From assembly GCA_025331445.1 (NCBI GenBank), contig JAIWNE010000014.1:1-64000 (forward strand): a DNA stretch of 64,000 bases. The letters are read 5' to 3'. This document shows, one piece after another, positions 37,496 through 47,680 of the stretch. Origin of the DNA: Blakeslea trispora. Its lineage: Eukaryota > Mucoromycota > Mucoromycetes > Mucorales > Choanephoraceae. Position 1 is the first letter of the stretch, and each line of letters begins with the position of its first letter. Under the pieces are notes generated by a model. It had not been told where the DNA came from. It ran no database searches and worked only from the letters and a program-made list of their open reading frames with translations. Position numbers and translations under genes: made by a program.

Positions 37496-37622
37496 TACTT
37501 TACTTTACTTACTTTGCTTACTTTGCTTACTTTGCTTACTTTGCTTACTTTGCTTACTTTGCTTACTTTGCTTACTTTGCTTACTTTGCTTACTTTGCTT
37601 ACTTTACTGACTTTACTGACTT
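37496..37622. repeat. Decamer minisatellite (TTACTTTGCT)n
   Basis: More than ten consecutive copies of a TTACTTTGCT unit, with TTACTTTACT variants at both edges, occupy about 125 bases. It stops ~50 bases before the ATG at 37671 and so lies in that gene's promoter or leader. Confidence 0.9.
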
Positions 37623-37670
37623 CACTTCCATAACACTATCAATACCCTTAAATTTCTCCATTTACCTCAT

Positions 37671-39411
37671 ATGACCGCTTTACAAGACTTGCTGAAGACC
37701 TATTTCGATAAAGAAAAGCGGCCCTCGTACCGACACTTTGTTGCTGTGCATAAAGCAGAGATTAAGGAGCTTGGTGTGAGTGAAGAAGAAATAAACGAAA
37801 AGTATCGTGATGTACTTAGACGTACACAAGAAAGAGCTTCGAGGTATAAGATATATATATATATATGTTGCTAGCAGAGAATGGTGAATTAAGACATTAT
37901 ATTTTTCAAAGCTCTGTTGCCACAAGAACCAGATCATCCACCACAAGCAACGCAACAAGAACCCCTTCTGGCCTTAAACGGGACATACCATATTGGTAAG
38001 TTGAAAGCCATTAAGCAGGTACAAATGCTGACATAAATATCATAGTTCTCTTGAAGGTTGGGACTTGGACAAGGTTCTAGTTGAAGGTGTGATGTTGAAT
38101 GGCATGAATGTTGACGCCATAATCAACAATGGTATGCAGAAAAGCAAATCGCATTTGCAAAAAAAGGCTGGCAATTGCCATTGGCAAGAAGATTTGCTCC
38201 ATCTCCTGTATGTTTGCGTGTTGGCTAAATAATATTTTTGCATATCTAACTATCCTTCATTGATATAGTTTGCTTTCTGGTGTCTTACTGCTGAAGCCCC
38301 AATACATCATGGATGCACCACTGAAAATGTCATTTTTGACAGATTTTCATGCCAAGCAAAAAGAAAAAGTCATGCTAGGATTTGAGCACTTCCCCGTGGA
38401 AACATACGTAGAAGTATCTGAAGCAATATCAGTAAGTTAGATAGATAAGATAGCTAATTTATATATAAAAAGAACTAAAATGTGTTCATAGAAATTCAAG
38501 CAGACAAAGGATGTGGTTGAATTTGAATATGACTTGATCATATTACAAAGAAAAAACAAAGAAAAGAAGTACTTGGTCAATGTACTACAAGCAATTAAGA
38601 ATCTGTAAGTTGTTGTTTAACTTTGTTCAAGTTGAGAAAATAACTAGAGTTTTGATATATAGTGGTCGTGAAGTGGTGTTGCCACACCATGGTAGAATAC
38701 AAGAATCGAAGCTCACCTGCTCATATGTCCACCCAGTTCTCTCTGGCCTGTTCATGTTTGAGAACGTAGAGCCATTCAAGTAAGTTGACTAATTGATTGG
38801 AGGAGTACGGATTACTAATCTTGTTAAATAGTGCCAATATCAAAGAAAATAATGATAATCAACGACCAGATTATCGAAACGATCATTTTGATCAAACTGG
38901 CGTTCCCCTCTTCTCTGCTTTTTATGGTGAGATCAAGGCAAAGTATGCTGTTCGTGAGGCAACTCACTTGGTGTTCAAAGACACCTACCGCTTGGCCTGC
39001 TTTGCAAAGAATGCAATCAAGACATCAAATCTAAAGGCAGTTATGTCTGTCCAAGTGGTTGACTCTTCTTTCTTTTTTTACTTAACTTGTATTGAAGGAA
39101 AGAAGCTTTATACTATGACCGAGCTTGCTACTTTTGTACTTCCCTTTACTCTCGCAAGCTTTGACCTTTCACTTGAGCTGCTTGAAAAGCTTAGTTCTAT
39201 TGTACAAATGTACCAGAACTATTGCCTTAAAGAGAAAGATGATGAAGATAAAGAAGACGAAGAAGCTGAAGAAGAAACTGAAGGAGAAGCTGATGAAGAA
39301 ATTGAAGGCAGTAACTTCCACTCGCCCACTTTGCCTTTGGAGTGTGTTGAGGAGCTTTTGAATGACTGTAAAAGCACAAAAAAGCAATGTTGCTTTGTCT
39401 ATAAATTTTAG
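37671..39411 (+). CDS. Uncharacterised protein, putative PD-(D/E)XK-like fold
   Basis: Seven exons (37671-37843, 37912-37995, 38046-38207, 38269-38431, 38492-38604, 38663-38779, 38832-39411) join in perfect phase to 463 residues. The N-terminal ~60 residues are Lys/Glu-rich (DLLKTYFDKEKRPSYRHF). A Ser/Thr/Arg-rich linker is followed by EGWDLDKVLVEGVMLNGM. The core reads RPDYRNDHFDQ, then FYGEIKAKYA, then DTYRLACFAKNAIKTSNLK, then a hydrophobic beta-rich stretch (SFFFYLTCIEGKKLYTMTEL). An acidic tract of ~30 Glu/Asp (EDKEDEEAEEETEGE) precedes the end. RPD followed by GEIK is the spacing and chemistry of a PD-(D/E)XK nuclease site. I recall many similar hypothetical proteins in Mucorales genomes, without assigned function. 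The fold, activity and family recall are inference; the gene model is firm. It sits in the repeat island beside transposons. Confidence 0.7.
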
Positions 39412-40687
39412 ACTGGCTCAATAAATTGTAGATTCATAGCGATACTTTATTTTTTTACAATACGATATAAAGAGTTTTGCATTTTTTAAGTAATCTTAAA
39501 TAAGGCATTTGGCGAGTAAGCTGTTTGTTTTCTCATTTAGCCATAGGGATTGAAAAGACGGTTATTGAAACATGTCTTGGTTTTTTAGGATGCTGTATTA
39601 ATCTAAAAGAGACTGCAGACGATTATAGAAAAAGCCTGTGTTTTCCTGATGAAAGTTAACATGGACAAAGTCGATTAGAAAAGGAACAGAAAAGCATATC
39701 TGAAGCAGTGTTAACCCTTTTGCGTAAGTAACGATATCGTAATCAGGGTGGGTTAAACTTGAAAGCAGTTGGGTTGTTACTTTGAAGCCCTCTAACTCAT
39801 TTGCTTTTTTTTTTTTTTTAAAAAAAAAAATAGAGTTCAGCAGGGATTCTTCTAAAAAAATTGTTGCAGATGTCGCTTTGTCGTTCAGATTTATTGATAC
39901 TCAAATAAGGTTTAGTATTGTTTCTTAGAGACCCGCAGTTAGCCAGTTGACAGGCCAATTTAATCATCTTTGCGAAGAGTGTGTTGATTGTATGGAGATT
40001 GGCGAATGGATGCCATATCAGGGAGTGCCGAAGCACAGGCATCAATGGCCTTACACTAGATGCTGCAAGAAACAAAAGCTTAAGAAAATTCAATAGAAGT
40101 ATGTTAATTGCATGGAGATTGGCGAGTGAATGCCATATCAGGGAGCACCGAAGCACAGGCATCAATGGCCTTACATACAAACGCCAAAGCTTCCATGAGT
40201 AAATAAGGCAAACATCAAGACGCCATATCAGGGAGTGCCGAAGCACAGGCATCAATGGCCTTACACTAGATGCTGCAAGAAACAAAAGCTTAAGAAAATT
40301 CAATAGAAGTATGTTAATTGCATGGAGATTGGCGAGTGAATGCCATATCAGGGAGCACCGAAGCACAGGCATCAATGGCCTTACATACAAACGCCAAAGC
40401 TTCCATGAGTAAATAAGGCAAACATCAAGACGCCATATCAGGGAGTGCCGAAGCACAGGCATCAATGGCCTTACACTAGATGCTGCAAGAAATAAGAGAT
40501 GTCGTTTTGTGATGAACGCGTTGAAGGATTTTCCTTTTACGAGAAAAGTATGTAAGTCTCTATTTCCTGATACTTTTTAAATGTTTATCTGAAATTAGAC
40601 TGCTTTTAAATTTTTGCTAAATTTCAAAAACCTTTTAATATTTGGGGAAAGAACATAATCACCATACTTTTTATGCATATATCCAAG
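39412..40687. other. Intergenic holding a tandem repeat
   Basis: Outside the 210-bp tandem array (40011-40490) I see only AT-rich sequence and a long T/A homopolymer at ~39806-39830. The long minus-strand frame over the array is a by-product of its 210-base period. Confidence 0.5.
40011..40490. repeat. 210-bp tandem repeat made of alternating 120- and 90-bp units
   Basis: The word GCCATATCAGGGAG recurs with starts spaced 120, 90, 120 and 90 bases (near 40012, 40132, 40222, 40342, 40432). Every unit shares CCGAAGCACAGGCATCAATG and GCCTTACA, and alternates GGGAGTGCCG with GGGAGCACCG. Two full 210-bp periods (40021-40230, 40231-40440) appear identical by eye, and a third is cut off at ~40490. 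Lies directly upstream of the Mutator-like pseudogene. Confidence 0.9.
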
Positions 40688-42778
40688 ATGAACACTGCTA
40701 ACAACGACATCATTTACACTGTAGAGATTGTTCACTAAGCTTTTACACCCAGCGAGATAAAGGTCAGGGAAGAAGACTGGAAAGAGTGTATTTTGGAGTT
40801 GAACGAACTTTGTGCCATGAAATGAATCTTATATAATGGCAACAAGAAAGCCGTTATGAGCCTTGAAGAAGCTCAAATTAAAGGTATCCGCCTCAAGTTC
40901 TCGGCAAAATGCCTTTGTCATCGCAGTGGCTCCTACACCCCACGCTTTTCCAATGAAAGCCGCCCTATTCAAAAGAAGAGTAAGAAAGCTGGATGCTCTG
41001 CCTCTCTTGGCATTAAGTGCTTCTATCGTGCACCTGAGATCTTTGAGTTTGTCCCCAGTAATGAAGGCCATTCTTGCCATCATCCCGGCGATTGTTCTGA
41101 TGATTTGCGTTGTCTTTCTCTTTCCATAAGATATTTGCTGAAGATTCAGCAAGGACTTGAGCATAGCTCTAAGTGCCCTCGACAGATCAGAATCGATATT
41201 CCTCGCGATATGGATCGCTATGGAAAGAATGCTGAGCGTAGAGTCAACTAACATGATATCTGGAACATGGTCGCTAAGGTATTAGTTACATCAATCTATT
41301 ATTTATTATCTTTTCTTATTCTTTTGTTAAATTTAAATAGGTCAATAAGCTGCTCTACCAATTTGACAGCAACCACATGGCCTCCTTCTTGATCTGGATG
41401 AAAGAAAAGCTGCCGGAAAGAGGTTTCTTGGTGTTTGAAGCCAACCTTCAGGCCTATAGCAACGACGCAACTCTGTTTGCTCATGGATTTCAGTCCCCTC
41501 TTCAACAACAGAAGATGAAAAATGCTGTCTCTTTTTGTCTGGATGCTACTCACGATGTTTCTCAAAATGCATCTGTCATCATGTACACTCTGTTAGTTCG
41601 TGATGAAGAGATTTGCCGTGGGTGGCCCGTTGGTTATCTCTTGACCAACGATCATTCAACTGGTCCTGTCGTTTAATGGCTCAGCTTATTGAAACAGTCA
41701 GGTGTTTCGATGGCACCTCAGTAATTTACCATTGACTGTTGTAAGGCTGAGGTCAATGCTATTCGAGTGGTATACCCTGAGACAACAATTCAATTTTGTA
41801 TCTTCCACGTTTTGCAGGCTTGGGGAAGAAAGATTGACACCACTTGCAAGTCTTTATCTGGTCTTGCTGTGGACAACAAGGTTCTTCGTGGGCAAATGCG
41901 TCGTGTTTTGTCCCACATCATTTATGAAAATGAATTTTCTGTATTTCTTGGAACAAAAAGAACTCATTAATTACTTCAAGAAAAACTGGGGTTCTGAAGA
42001 TCAGATGAAGGTATGGTCCAGAGCATTCCACGAGAACCAATTCTCTCATATGCTCACCAACAATTTCATTGAATCGTGGCATAATCAACTGAAAACTGTG
42101 TTTCTTGGGAGAGCAAGAAACAGAAGATTAGACAAGCTTGTTTTTGTTCTGGTGGAAGAGGTTGAGTATTTTCTCAAGTCCGAGTATGACCGTGTGATGA
42201 GGAACAACGGTGCCATGAACAAGTACCAGAAGGAGCAGAGAGTTCGAGAGATGGAGGCAAAGAAGTTTGAAGCCGATGAAGTCAGTAGAATGATCAGTCG
42301 CCCTGAAAGCGAGGCAAGTGGAAAAGCAGGAGATTGTTACGTTTGTTCGTTCAACAACAGCGAAACTGTTTATACTGTTGCTGTAAACATAGACTTCCTT
42401 GTTGCTTCGTGTTCTTGCTTGGACTTTGAGTATAGACGCCGTCCATGCAAGCATATGTACTTGCTGGCTCGATTTGCTACACTTGATGTGTATTTCCCTT
42501 CTGCTGCATTACCAGTCAGTACTCTTGCCCTTGCCTCTGAAGAAGAATCCCAAGCAGATGAAGCACGTAGACGTACCGTCAGGGATAAGGTAAAGCGATA
42601 CGTTGAAGTAGAAAAGACTCTTCATCACTTAAATAGTGATGCTCTTCGGATGTCAAACTATATGAGTGATGAAGAGTCCTCAAGAATGCTTAACTCAATA
42701 GAGAGTACACTTGCCTTGATGCAACAACTAAAAGATAAGTATGCAAACAACTTTCGCACTGCTGATACACAACAGTAG
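40688..42778 (+). mobile_element. Mutator-like (MULE) transposase pseudogene with SWIM finger
   Basis: The frame starts with ATG at 40688. It includes a zinc/DNA-binding N-terminal region (LKFSAKCLCHRSGSYTPRF and GHSCHHPGDC), a 62-nt intron (41279-41340), the DDE core and a C-terminal SWIM zinc finger. Catalytic candidates are Asp in SFCLDATHD (~41545), Asp in FTIDCCKAEVN (~41735) and Glu in NNFIESWHNQL (~42070). The SWIM motif reads CSCLDF...RRPCKHMYLL (~42410-42460), as in MULE transposases. The copy is broken by in-frame stops at 40736 (TAA), 40823 (TGA), 41249 (TAA), 41674 (TAA) and 41722 (TAA), and by a frame change near 41945. The last ~270 codons are open. Terminal inverted repeats were not found. 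Confidence 0.9.
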
Positions 42779-43916
42779 TTTCTTCTTTTCTCTCAAAAAT
42801 AAACAAATTTAAAACAAAATTTAAGTTACTTTTGAAATCACTTGAAGACATTTTGAAGAAATCTCAAATAAACTTGAAAATACTTGACATCGAATTTCAA
42901 AAATACCAGAACTTGCACAAAACCGGATAAACATTTAAAAAGTACCAGGAAACACTTATAGGCTTGTGCTTTTTAAGAGAAAGTAACCATCATGGATGAA
43001 TCCTTTTGTTCCGTAGACAAGAATAGCTAAGGATCTTTAGCTTAGAAAACAAACTCTATTTTCTTTTTAGAGTTGTGTGTACAAAGTTCACCTATATATT
43101 GAGCTTTGAAAGTAAGACAAGCCATGAGTTTAATGTTTTGTAAGTTTAGTTGAAGGAAACACAGTGAGAATCTAAATTGTCTTGTACATCTTCAATCGTA
43201 TCTAACACAAGTAGAAAAAGGGTATGCTGTAGATTATGATACCATTTTTTTTTATTTCTTTTATATAGTGATTACATAAAGCCATCCTATGTTAAAGTGA
43301 TTGTGTACATTATAGCGTGTAACATTTAGACTTGGTACAACTTGAGTTTTTCTGGAATGAAAACAAGAAAAAAGATGGATTATAAATATGCGTGTAACCT
43401 AATTATCTTATCAGTCAATTGTAAGTGAAAATAAATAAACCATAAACAAGATTGGAAAAAGTTTACTTTATTAAGCAGTACTAAAAAGTGGGTATTTTAA
43501 TGCGTTCTTAATCTCTGAGCGTATCGAATTCTTTTTATCTATTTATCATTTACTGATTGATAAAATCGAATTACACGATCTTGAATAAAGAGTATCAAAA
43601 CATTTATTACTGAAATTTGAGAAAAATTAATTTAAGGTCACGTAACCTTCGCCTTCTGATCAATCGAAAATTGTGGAAACTATATCCTCAACTCTTAATA
43701 AACTAGATACACTGTTCAATTCTTAATTTACGAGTTTAAACTAATGTATCGTTCATTACTGCTAACAGTCTAGATAAGCATATCATATTTAGCTTTGTAC
43801 TTCTCCCATCGGATTAGCAAGCCTGCGGCATCACAAGCATGTTACAAAGCGTAGCGCACCGACCCGTAGTGTGGGTTAACAGAATTAACCATAGCATAGT
43901 GAAGGTGCTAGTTTTA
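42779..43916. other. Intergenic 1.1 kb, downstream of the MULE
   Basis: Mostly AT-rich with no coding signal. A GC-richer patch at 43808-43915 (AGCGTAGCGCACCGACCCGT) may be an old element relic. No tRNA fold could be built from it. Confidence 0.45.
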
Positions 43917-44506
43917 TTACCGTAACGAAGGTTTGGTTTGTAAACCGCTCATTTTCATAATAAAGCATCTTACATCCCATTGTGAAGGTTCTTTGCAAAT
44001 CATTTTGGCATTGCCGACAAAAGGAAAAATTGTTGGCGACAAATCATTTTTAGTTATTTTCGTGTCCGCGCCAATTATTTTTGAGAAAGCGACATTTTTT
44101 TTTTTTAGTCGCGACAAACTCCACCATTCTCACTGTACCTAGTCCACATTCAACGGACTCTGAAAGCGCATTGGACAATGAAACTTCAAAAGGAAAAGCA
44201 TGGACACCCTTTTTGAGAGCCAGTGGTTTATCACAAATTGGCATGATGACATGCACTAACACTTGCTTATCCCAATAGTGTGTCACTTTTTTTTTTTTTT
44301 CAAAAACTGATTTATAGGAGGGAAAACATCTCCTTACCCTCAGGCCAACATGTCTTGGAAACGCCTTCGAATTGAAGATGAATGACTGAACAAGGCAATT
44401 GCAGGCGAATGACACCTCGTAACATAGCTTGTTGATCTCTTAGACAGACAATTGTCTCTATCAATTCAATGGTGACTGATTTACTCGAAATTGTATAATA
44501 AGGAAA
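43917..44506 (-). pseudogene. Truncated arrestin-like (ART-type) gene
   Basis: The minus-strand frame shows an arrestin N-domain. MLRGVIRLQLPCSVIHLQFE and GVSKTCWPE (to ~44330) splice across GTAAGG...AAAG to VTHYWDKQVLVHVIM, then ALKKGVHAFPFEVSLS and SVECGLGTVRM (~44110). That is the first ~140 residues of the fold. The rest of the N-domain and the C-domain, usually 200-300 more residues, are absent. The frame runs into non-arrestin sequence with a 12-A run and short GTCGC inverted repeats (44080-44115). No good ATG lies before the first motif; the open frame starts at a TTG. Arrestin-like adaptors direct ubiquitin ligases to transporters, but this copy is probably not functional. Confidence 0.65.
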
Positions 44507-44509
44507 CAA

Positions 44510-44821
44510 AGAAGAAGAAAAAGAGAGAGAGGATGGAGTTTTGTATGTCCTTTATTTTATTAATGCAAAGGGGAATGAGATGAACTGAGAGAGATGTTGT
44601 TTTGACCTACCCCTTTTTTGTAGTATTCCAAATTGTTAAAACGCCGCTGTTTTTTCTCTTTTTTTTTTGGGTCCCGAGTGGTTTTACAACAAAAGAGACA
44701 GAAATAATCAACAAGTAGAAGAAATTCTATCTTTTTTTTTCTTTCTTCTTTCTTTTTCTTCTTCCTTTTTTATATACGCAAAAAAGAAAGGTCAATAAAA
44801 GAAAAGCTCTGTCTTCTTAAT
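44510..44821. other. Promoter region of the Hal4/Npr1-like kinase
   Basis: 312 bases of CT- and T-rich sequence with TTTATATACGC at ~44768, about 50 bases before the ATG. Pyrimidine tracts are typical of fungal promoters. Confidence 0.45.
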
Positions 44822-46689
44822 ATGATGCACCTTGTCAACCAGCGATATGATGTTGTAACGCCAGAAAGATCTGTTCCATCAAGCCCTTCATTGTCTCCAG
44901 CAGTAGTAACGCCTACTGTCGCCACCAGTAGCAAACCACAACGTCGATCTTGGGATCCTTCCGCAGTGGATCTATCAGAGCTCTCCAAGTTGTTGGCCAA
45001 AAATAACAACAATACCAAAAATCGACCTCGATCACAACTCTTTCAATCCTCAAAACCTCCCTCACCGACCCTCTCTACGTCATCTGCAGAACCTACTTTC
45101 TGTACAGACGCCAATGCTACAGCAGCACCCATTCTTTCTCAACAACAACTACAATCTCGACCTGTTTTATCGCATCGACCCGCCAGCACCTGTTCTACAC
45201 CTTCTCAGTTTATCTTCAAAAAGCCCGAATACAACGAGACATACCATCAAACTCATTTTCATCGCAATCAACCACCACCTCTCATTTCATCATCTTCTTC
45301 ATCTTCATTATCAATCAATACAAACAAGACATCACCGCCATCACCAATCGCACCTCAAGATCGTAAAGACTTATTCCTTGCTTGGTCCGATTTAAGACGT
45401 TTTTTTGTCAACACACAACAACAAACAGGTTCTGTGTCACCATCATCACCTACTCCATCAAATCATTCTCAAGAGGAGAGACCTGATACATTTGCCAATC
45501 AATTTCGACAAGATATTGGTGGGCGTTATGGTACTTGGGGTAAATTACAAAAAAAAATTATAAGCTGGCTTCCTCTCATCCATTTTTTTTTCTTTTGTAT
45601 TTTAGGTAAATATATTGGTAAAGGCGCCGGAGGCTCAGTTCGATTGATAAGACGTTCAGCAGACCAAAAGACATTTGCGGTTAAACAATTTCGGAAAAGG
45701 TTACCTCATGAAAGTGAAAAAGACTATATCAAGAAAGTGACAGCTGAATTCTGTATTGGTTCAACACTACATCACCCCAACATTATCGAGACACTCGACA
45801 TCATTCAAGAAGACGATACATTTTATGAAATCATGGAATATGCACCTAACGACTTGTTCAACGTTGTCATGAGTGGCATGATGTCTCGAGAAGAAATTGC
45901 CTGTTGTTGGCGTCAATTGCTTCATGGCATTGAATACCTGCAATCGATGGGAATTGCACATCGTGATATCAAACTCGATAACCTTGTACTAGACCACCTC
46001 GGTATTCTCAAAATCATTGACTTCGGTTGTTCTACTGTCTATAAATACCCCTTTGAGGATACAATCACATTTACCAAAGGTTAGAAAACAATGGATCATA
46101 GTTTCAAAAGATGGGCTTACCTATTTTCTTTTAATTCCTTAAAGGTATCTATGGTTCAGATCCTTATATTGCACCTGAACAATATACACAACCTACCTAT
46201 GATCCTCGTCTCTCTGACATTTGGTCTTGTGGTATTGTCTTTCTCTGTATGACAATTCGAAGATTCCCTTGGCGAATTCCCCGCTCAACAGATCCTTCTT
46301 TCCGTGCTTATGCCACCAATCATAACCAACAACAATTCAGACTTCTCAAACTCTTACCACGTGAATCACGGCCTGTCATGGCTGGCATCCTTGATATTGA
46401 TCCCAACCGCAGATCTAACCTGGAGACAATTCTGGCAGACAAATGGATACAGCAGATTGATGTATGTCAAGTGCATGAGCCTGGTAAACGCCATGTTCAC
46501 CATGTGCTCTCCATTCCTTCTTCAAGTCATGGTCGCGATAATCTAGTTGTTGTCACACCTGAACCTCCTGGTGTTGTTGCTGAGAAAGAAAAACGAAAGA
46601 GATCAAGTCGACCTGCCTCTCCTTCTATTCCCCAAAAAGCTGTGATGAATGCAGCTGTACAAGCACAGCAAAAGCAGCAATCTCAATAA
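44822..46689 (+). CDS. Serine/threonine protein kinase, fungal Hal4/Hal5/Npr1 group
   Basis: Three exons (44822-45539, 45606-46079, 46145-46689) give 578 residues. The first ~230 residues are low-complexity Ser/Pro/Gln/Asn (regulatory region). The kinase domain follows: glycine loop [14 protein letters not shown]-type lysine in FAVKQFRK, catalytic loop [14 protein letters not shown] in IIDFGCS, and the APE motif as YIAPEQYTQ. The long N-terminal tail, GKGAGGSVR loop and [12 protein letters not shown] are typical of yeast Hal4/Sat4, Hal5 and Npr1, which control potassium and nutrient transporters. The C-terminal ~70 residues are basic and Gln-rich. The 66-nt intron 1 is also open in frame, so an unspliced form would insert 22 residues before the glycine loop. 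Exact subfamily is not determined. Confidence 0.88.
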
Positions 46690-47094
46690 CAATAATAAAG
46701 AGAAATGATGCCTCGATCGTTGTTAACAAAATTACCACTTCTGTCTATTTTTATATGAAATTCCACTAAGCTTAAGTGAGGCACTAGGCAACAAACTATG
46801 TAGAAACAATAAAGTGTGTCTTGTTACCTTTAAAGAAAAAAAATGAGGCTTCTTTCTATTTTGTTTCTCGTTCTTCATGTTTCCTCCTTTAACATTGGTT
46901 AAATCAGGGCCACATTTTGTACGACAAAACAAGAAGGCGTTTGTATGCTTCATTTTCATATTCCGTAGCAAGAAAAACATATAAATAAGCATCTTGTTTG
47001 TTGTTTTTGTTTTTTTTCTTCTTCTTTCATATTATTATTATTCGCTCTCTTTTTTTTATTCCCTCCATACTAATCTATATACCACCTTATTATC
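46690..47094. other. Intergenic between kinase and tropomyosin genes
   Basis: 405 bases, AT-rich with CT tracts just before the tropomyosin ATG. No gene. Confidence 0.5.
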
Positions 47095-47594
47095 ATGGAA
47101 AAGCTCAAGGAAGTAAAGTATAAAGTCTTTCTTTTATTTAGATTCAACAGCTGACTTTTTTTTCTCTTTCTTAAAAAGAAAATCACTACTCTCCGCTCTG
47201 AAGCCGAAGAAGCTAATGCCCGTGGTGATGAATATGAAACCCGTATCAAACAACTTGAACAAGAAAACACCACAAAAGAACATGAGCTAGTGTCTGTCAT
47301 GGTTCGTATCAAAGATTTAGAAGACAAGTTAGAAAAGACAGAAAATGAGATTAGAACAAACAATGAAAAGTAAGTTATTTTGGATAGGCTAAATAAATAA
47401 CAGAGTCCAGTAACCCATTAAAAAATAATAGATTCCATGAAGCTGACTCAAAAGCAGAAGAAGAAGAAAGAAAGGTGTCTAGATTAGAGCAAGAGTTGAT
47501 TGATGTTGAAGAAAAGCATGAGCAACTAAAGGAGTTAGCAAAGACAACACAAGCAGAATTAGATGAATTAACACGTCAATTTGATGAATTGTAA
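47095..47594 (+). CDS. Tropomyosin (short fungal form)
   Basis: Actin-cable stabilising coiled coil. Exons 47095-47112, 47179-47369 and 47432-47594 give 123 residues in phase. The first exon codes only MEKLKE, as in other tropomyosins where the initiator region (MDKIRE, MDKLRE) is conserved. The whole chain is heptad coiled coil with no Pro (KITTLRSEAEEANARGDEY, VRIKDLEDKLEKTENEIR, KVSRLEQELIDVEEKHEQLK) and ends DELTRQFDEL. That C-terminus matches the family's end-to-end overlap region. Yeast Tpm2 and fission yeast Cdc8 are 161 residues (four actin periods), so this has about three periods. A generic coiled-coil protein is the alternative, but the MEKLKE start and terminal FDEL argue for tropomyosin. 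Confidence 0.82.
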
Positions 47595-47680
47595 TAAATA
47601 GTTCTTGTTGCTTCACAAAAGCTTAATTTTCTTTTTTATTCATTTCAGCTCGTATCTATGACAATAAAATCAGTTTCATC

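Noticed and set aside
37496..37622. The decamer array as a CRISPR-like or telomeric repeat
   Set aside because: Units abut without spacers, and the unit is not a telomere repeat such as TTAGGG; it is a minisatellite.
39818..40465. A 215-codon minus-strand open frame
   Set aside because: It is created by the 210-bp (70-codon) period of the tandem repeat; the peptide repeats itself and has no motif.
43830..43900. A GC-rich patch as a possible tRNA or rRNA piece
   Set aside because: No cloverleaf or known rRNA core sequence could be recognised.
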